DNA of 10,144 nt from an uncultured Lachnospiraceae bacterium. Lineage in GTDB: Bacteria; Bacillota; Clostridia; Lachnospirales; Lachnospiraceae. Below, in pieces: positions 6,654 through 10,144 of the stretch (positions are counted from its first letter, which is position 1; each line of letters opens with the position of its first letter). The stretch covers positions 1 to 10,144 of the forward strand of contig CAJUSS010000132.1 of the NCBI GenBank assembly GCA_910588895.1. Reading direction: 5' to 3'. The notes under the pieces are model-generated. The model was given only the letters and a program-made list of their open reading frames with translations. It was not told the DNA's origin and did no database searches. The position numbers and the translations under genes are program-made.

Positions 6654-7570
6654 CGGTCGCTGGGCGGATGCTCTTTTTCTGAGAGAAGGCGGATAGAAGT
6701 GGCATATTCGGATGGGCTCATGTGAGTGATCTTTTTAAATTGTCTGGAAAAGTAATGGACGGAGGTATAGCCCAGGCGTTCGGATATCTGGGTGAAATTT
6801 AACTGGTTGCTGCGGATCAGCTCCTTGGCGGTATCGATCTTCATCCAGGTGAAAAATTCCATGACCCCGCAGCCGTGGAGCTCCTGGAACAGCTTCTGGA
6901 GGCGGGAACGGCTCACCAGTGTGCTTTTGCAGATCCTGTCGATGGTCAGCTGTTCATTGATATGCTCCTCCATATAACGGATGATCCGGTTATAGGTCTC
7001 ATTGGGGCGTCCCAGACGGGGACGTCCCGTGTATTGTGGGGGGACAGGGAGGGGATTGGCGAAATAGCGGCGATAGAGATGGATCAGCAGCTCCTCCAGA
7101 TGATTGCGGATCAGCTGTTCCGCCCCAAAGCCGGGAGACGTGGTGTTCCGGACCAGCTCCTCCTGATAGGGATCGTCCAGGCGCCCAGAGAAGGCATGGC
7201 GGGCCTCGATGATGATCTGGGCCAAAAGGGCACGCTCCGTTTCCTGGATGGTCAGGATCTGGCTGCGGAAGGCATCCATGCAGGGCGAATGGCACTCAAA
7301 GGCGATGACCACCAGGCTGGGGGCGGTATGTCCGTTGGTGATCACATTGTGGAACTCATTGGGCTGATGGAAGATGATGCTGCCTCGTTTTAACGTATGG
7401 CGCCGGCTGTCTGCGATGGTGTCGATCTCGCCCTTGTCCACACAGAGCAGCTCCCAGAAATCATGGCTCTCGCCAGGGAAAGTAAAATCGCTCATATAAT
7501 CAAAATAGTGGATGGAGATGATGCTGCGGATCGTAAGTGTGGTCCGCAGGTGGGTGCTCTTGTACGCCAT
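6644..7570 (-). CDS. AraC-family transcriptional regulator, cupin sensor plus AraC DNA-binding domain
   Basis: This is a 308-residue predicted regulator. Residues about 10-90 form an AraC-type cupin sensor (HDFWELLCVDKGEID near 36-50, RGSIIFHQPNEFHNV near 62-76), which usually binds a sugar or related effector. After a variable helical middle, the C-terminal domain (about 190-295) has two helix-turn-helix units. The first is around LTIDRICKSTLVSRSRLQKLF (208-228). The second is around FTQISERLGYTSVHYFSRQFKK (259-280), followed by the signature tail MSPSEYA (284-290). I set the start at 7570 because GGAGG sits 4 nt before that ATG; the longer in-frame ATG at 7624 lies upstream of the predicted -10 box and has no ribosome site. 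It is divergent from the GH112 gene and convergent on the kinase gene, so it probably controls both flanking units in response to the disaccharide or a product. Target and effector are inferred. Confidence 0.92.
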   Translation of the reverse strand: MAYKSTHLRTTLTIRSIISIHYFDYMSDFTFPGESHDFWELLCVDKGEIDTIADSRRHTLKRGSIIFHQPNEFHNVITNGHTAPSLVVIAFECHSPCMDAFRSQILTIQETERALLAQIIIEARHAFSGRLDDPYQEELVRNTTSPGFGAEQLIRNHLEELLIHLYRRYFANPLPVPPQYTGRPRLGRPNETYNRIIRYMEEHINEQLTIDRICKSTLVSRSRLQKLFQELHGCGVMEFFTWMKIDTAKELIRSNQLNFTQISERLGYTSVHYFSRQFKKITHMSPSEYATSIRLLSEKEHPPSDRQG

Positions 7571-7614
7571 GGGGCCTCCGTTATCTCTTGTATTTCCAGA
7601 TGGTCTCTCCATAC

Positions 7615-7643
7615 AGTATACCATATCCGGCTGTGAGCCGCAA
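7615..7643 (-). promoter_or_regulatory. Predicted promoter of the AraC-family regulator
   Basis: On the minus strand, TTGCGG (7643-7638) and TATACT (7620-7615) are separated by 17 bp. Four of six -35 bases and five of six -10 bases match consensus. Transcription would begin near 7608, giving a leader of about 38 nt before the ATG at 7570, which also supports that start choice. Confidence 0.65.
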
Positions 7644-7665
7644 GGTGGTCAGATGTTCCTTGCGG
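7638..7665. repeat. Inverted repeat CCGCAAGG-N12-CCTTGCGG over the regulator's -35 box
   Basis: The 8-bp arms at 7638-7645 and 7658-7665 are perfect reverse complements around 12 bp, centre to centre 20 bp. The left arm contains the predicted -35 hexamer of the AraC-family gene, so a dimer bound here would block that promoter. Autoregulation is plausible but inferred; the arms do not resemble the 21-bp direct repeats at 4490-4530. Confidence 0.5.
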
Positions 7666-7869
7666 AGCGGACTATCTGCGACGTTACTTTTTAGAGGTTG
7701 GCCAAAGGGCCCTCCCTACGCTACTGAAACTGGCATGAGTGCAGGTGCATGACAGGTATCCTGGTATCCCGTCCCCATCCAGAAGTCCGGTCAGCTGTGG
7801 AGCACTCTGTGTCCAGAGAGAAAACAGCTGCGTCCGCCACATCCCTCTGGCGTGGATATGAGAAGTAAC

Positions 7870-7889
7870 TCTGCGACATATCTCTGCGA
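7870..7889 (+). repeat. TCTGCGA direct repeat, candidate operator near GH112
   Basis: TCTGCGA occurs at 7870-7876 and 7883-7889 (13-bp step), and a third same-strand copy lies at 7675-7681 near the regulator promoter. An AGTAAC block precedes the first copy (7864-7869), and a reverse-complement AGTAAC lies beside the third (7683-7688). The shared elements suggest protein sites, but at seven bases chance cannot be excluded. Confidence 0.3.
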
Positions 7890-7932
7890 TAGGACTCTCT
7901 GGCATTGGCATGAAACGTAACTTTCTGGTAAC

Positions 7933-7964
7933 CCATAAAACGAACGACTGACAGTACCATAAAA
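7933..7964 (+). repeat. CCATAAAA direct repeat upstream of the GH112 ribosome site
   Basis: CCATAAAA appears at 7933-7940 and 7957-7964, a 24-bp step, each preceded by a GTA-containing block. The first CATAAA could serve as a poor -10 box. The second lies just before the AAGGAGG at 7967-7973. Function is unknown. Confidence 0.3.
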
Positions 7965-7978
7965 GCAAGGAGGCACAT

Positions 7979-10144
7979 ATGTCCAAAACAAAAGGAAGGG
8001 TCACCCTCCCCAGCGAGGGCGGCTTTTTGGAAGAAACAAAGGAGATGATGGAGCGCTGGGGAGCGGATGCCCTGCGGGACAGCGACGGGACCAAACTGCC
8101 CAAGGAGATAAAGGCGCTGGACGCCAAGATCTACACCACCTATTTCGTGGCCAGAGGGCACAATGCCTTTGCCAGGGAGCATATGGAGGAGTGCCAGCAG
8201 CTGTATCTGATGAGCCGGAGAGTGACGGCGACGGGGACAAAGGTCCGGATCCCTTTTATGGAGGGATATTTTGACCAGCAGGTGGTGCCGGACTATGTCC
8301 ATGACTGCAGACAGTGGTGGGAGGTCATGGACCGGACCCTGGGAGAGGCAGTGGCGGTGGAGGACTGGGAGGTGGACCAGGAGCAGGATGTGGCGATCGT
8401 CCATAACGCCTGTCCCTTCCATGAATATACGGTATCCTTCCTGGTCTTTGCCGTCTGGGATCCTACCCAGATGTATAACCATATCACCAACAACTGGGGC
8501 GATAAGCCTCATGAGATCCCCTTTGACGTGCGCCAGCCGGCTTCCGGGCGTTTTGCCAGGGAATATCTGGCGCAGTGGCTGAAGGAGGATACAGATACGG
8601 ATGTGGTGCGCTTCACCACATTTTTCTATCATTTTACCCTGGTGTTCGATGACAAGGCGAAGGAAAAGTTCGTGGACTGGTTCGGCTATGGGGCCACCGT
8701 GTCGGTAAAGGCGCTGGAGGAGTTTGAACAGGAGTATGGCTACCGGCTGCGCCCGGAGGATATCGTGGACAACGGCTATTACAACTCTGCCTTCCGGGTC
8801 CCCACCAGGCATTACCTGGACTATATGGACTTTATCCAGCGGTTCGTGGCAAAGAAGGCGAAGGAGCTGGTGGATCTGGTCCATGAGGCGGGACGGGAGG
8901 CGATGATGTTCCTGGGCGATAATTGGATCGGGACGGAGCCTTACGGAGCGTATTTCCCTCAGATCGGGCTGGATGCGGTGGTAGGCAGTGTGGGAGGCGG
9001 CGCGACCCTGCGCCTGATCTCGGATATCCCGGGTGTGCGCTATACGGAAGGCCGGTTCCTGCCGTATTTCTTCCCGGATACCTTTTATGAGGGGAACGAT
9101 CCCTGTGTGGAGGCGCGGGAAAACTGGCTCTGCGCCAGGAGGGCGCTGATGCGCAAGCCGGTGGACCGGATCGGATACGGGGGATACTTGAGCCTGGCCT
9201 ATAAGTTCCCGGCATTTGTGGACTATATCGAGGAGGTAACGGACGGATTCCGTGAGATCTATGCCAATATAGGCAAAAGCCGGCCCTATTGCGGGTTAAA
9301 GGTGGCCGTGCTCAACTGCTGGGGCCGTCTTCGGGCATGGCAGGCCTTCATGGTGGCCCATGCGCTCTGGTATAAGCAGACTTACTCCTATTTCGGCGTG
9401 CTGGAGGCTTTGAGCGGGGCCAGCGTGGACGTGGTGTTTGTAAGCTTTGAGGATATCCGCCGGGGCGGAGCGCTGGAGGATGTGGATGTGATCATCAATG
9501 TGGGAGCGGCCGGGACGGCCTTTTCCGGCGGAGAGGAGTGGCTGGATGCCGAGATGGTGGCCGTGATACGACGGTTTGTCTTTGAAGGCGGCGGCTTTGT
9601 GGGGATCGGGGAGCCGTCGGCGGTCCATTTCGGCGGACGCTTTTTCCAGCTTGCAGATGTGCTGGGCGTGGACCGGGAGCTGGGCTTCAGCCTTTCGACC
9701 GATAAACGTCCTGCGAGAGGGGCAGAGCGGCATTTCCTGACCGAGGACAGGACAGAGGCCTTTGACTTTGGGGAGGGCGTGAAGGATGTCTACGCATTGT
9801 CCGATGACACCGAGATCGTGGAGGCCTCAAACGGGGAGGTCCACATCAGCTCTCACCGGTACGGAAAGGGGAGAGGGGTCTACATCGCCGGTCTGCCCTA
9901 CAGCTTTGCCAACACCCGTCTGCTGCTCAGGAGCCTGTACCACAGCGCCGGAAAGGAGGAGGAGATGCTGCGATGGTATGCCTCCGATCCCCAGTGCGAG
10001 GTCCATGCTTATCCGGAGACCGGAAGATATGCGATCGTCAATGATTCCTCCGAGCCAAGGAGCACCATGGTCTACGACGGGGAAGGAAAGGCCTGCCAGG
10101 TATCGCTGGCAGGAGGCCAGATCATCTGGCGGAAGATCGGGCAG
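7979..10144 (+). CDS. lnpA: GH112 beta-galactoside phosphorylase (galacto-N-biose/lacto-N-biose phosphorylase type), 3' end cut by window
   Basis: A cytoplasmic phosphorylase predicted to cleave Gal-beta-1,3-GalNAc or Gal-beta-1,3-GlcNAc with inorganic phosphate, giving galactose 1-phosphate and HexNAc. All 722 codons to the window edge are open with no stop reached; the family is about 720-750 residues, so little is missing. Residues 1 to about 430 form the deformed TIM barrel. They include ALRDSDGT (31-38, R33), DPTQMYNHITNNW (161-173), VVRFTTFFYHF (209-219) and FLGDNWIGTEP (311-321). D314 in the last motif matches the general acid I recall as Asp313 in the Bifidobacterium longum enzyme, and R33, N167 and R211 keep the same +1 offset. 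Residues about 443-660 form an amidotransferase-like alpha/beta domain (VAVLNCWGRLRAW, INVGAAG), and the rest is a C-terminal beta domain. The ATG follows AAGGAGG by 5 nt. Galactosyl-rhamnose phosphorylase is a GH112 alternative, but the neighbouring HexNAc kinase favours the HexNAc substrates. Confidence 0.92.
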   Translation, partial: MSKTKGRVTLPSEGGFLEETKEMMERWGADALRDSDGTKLPKEIKALDAKIYTTYFVARGHNAFAREHMEECQQLYLMSRRVTATGTKVRIPFMEGYFDQQVVPDYVHDCRQWWEVMDRTLGEAVAVEDWEVDQEQDVAIVHNACPFHEYTVSFLVFAVWDPTQMYNHITNNWGDKPHEIPFDVRQPASGRFAREYLAQWLKEDTDTDVVRFTTFFYHFTLVFDDKAKEKFVDWFGYGATVSVKALEEFEQEYGYRLRPEDIVDNGYYNSAFRVPTRHYLDYMDFIQRFVAKKAKELVDLVHEAGREAMMFLGDNWIGTEPYGAYFPQIGLDAVVGSVGGGATLRLISDIPGVRYTEGRFLPYFFPDTFYEGNDPCVEARENWLCARRALMRKPVDRIGYGGYLSLAYKFPAFVDYIEEVTDGFREIYANIGKSRPYCGLKVAVLNCWGRLRAWQAFMVAHALWYKQTYSYFGVLEALSGASVDVVFVSFEDIRRGGALEDVDVIINVGAAGTAFSGGEEWLDAEMVAVIRRFVFEGGGFVGIGEPSAVHFGGRFFQLADVLGVDRELGFSLSTDKRPARGAERHFLTEDRTEAFDFGEGVKDVYALSDDTEIVEASNGEVHISSHRYGKGRGVYIAGLPYSFANTRLLLRSLYHSAGKEEEMLRWYASDPQCEVHAYPETGRYAIVNDSSEPRSTMVYDGEGKACQVSLAGGQIIWRKIGQ

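Larger units (their letters stand above)
7571..7978. promoter_or_regulatory. 408-bp divergent regulatory region between AraC and GH112 genes
   Basis: I see no convincing gene here. It holds a good minus-strand promoter for the regulator (7615-7643), an inverted repeat over that promoter, three TCTGCGA copies, and a pair of CCATAAAA blocks near the GH112 ribosome site. Smaller items are a GGTATCC direct repeat (7755-7761 and 7763-7769), a CTCTG/CAGAG hairpin (7805-7818) and a CGCCA/TGGCG inverted repeat (7835-7852). No plus-strand promoter matches consensus well: TTGGCA at 7905-7910 has only GTAACC 17 bp downstream. This fits activator-dependent transcription of GH112. Confidence 0.6.

Noticed and set aside
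7721..8884. Minus-strand open frame of 387 codons over the GH112 promoter and 5' part
   Set aside because: It lies opposite a clear GH112 coding region with catalytic motifs, has no ribosome site I can see and shows no family features.
1..10144. tRNA or rRNA genes, CRISPR arrays, insertion sequences, prophage or defence genes
   Set aside because: I found no cloverleaf-like stretch, regular repeat-spacer array, transposase or phage-like protein; the window reads as ordinary metabolic and transport genes.

Overview
The window looks like a chromosomal segment from a GC-rich gut Firmicute, most likely a member of the Lachnospiraceae/Clostridia. The clues are the Ala/Thr/Glu-rich linker behind the lipoprotein cysteine, strong AGGAGG ribosome binding sites on every gene, and a clostridial-style galacto-N-biose/lacto-N-biose gene set. 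This placement rests on gene content and style only; no marker gene is present.

Left half (about 1-4481): a three-gene ABC importer transcribed rightward. It has a lipoprotein substrate-binding protein (205-1419), a fused double-domain permease (1598-3310) and an ATPase (3315-4394), closed by a clear intrinsic terminator (4450-4481). A 16-bp stem-loop sits between the binding-protein gene and the permease gene. The importer has FbpABC/AfuABC/PotABCD-type architecture, which automated pipelines often call 'iron' or 'spermidine/putrescine'. Its binding protein carries a His-Asp...Glu pattern resembling the sugar-phosphate binder AfuA rather than the Tyr-Tyr pair of iron binders.

Middle (4482-6653): a separate promoter region with two near-identical 20-bp direct repeats spaced exactly 21 bp apart, then a sugar-phosphate nucleotidyltransferase (4610-5542) and, one base later, a NahK-like N-acetylhexosamine 1-kinase (5544-6653).

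Right half (6644-10144): an AraC-family regulator on the minus strand (6644-7570) whose 3' end overlaps the kinase gene by 10 bp. A 408-bp divergent regulatory region follows, then a GH112 beta-galactoside phosphorylase (7979 to the window edge, 722 codons read with no stop reached).

Together the enzymes suggest intracellular phosphorolysis of a galactosyl-HexNAc disaccharide such as galacto-N-biose or lacto-N-biose. GH112 would yield galactose 1-phosphate plus HexNAc, the kinase would make HexNAc 1-phosphate, and the nucleotidyltransferase would convert a sugar 1-phosphate to an NDP-sugar. Unlike the bifidobacterial lnpABCD cluster, no GalT or GalE gene is seen in the window. The AraC protein is the obvious candidate local regulator, and several repeat elements in the two enzyme promoters are candidate binding sites. 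Whether the ABC importer serves the same pathway is an inference from proximity.
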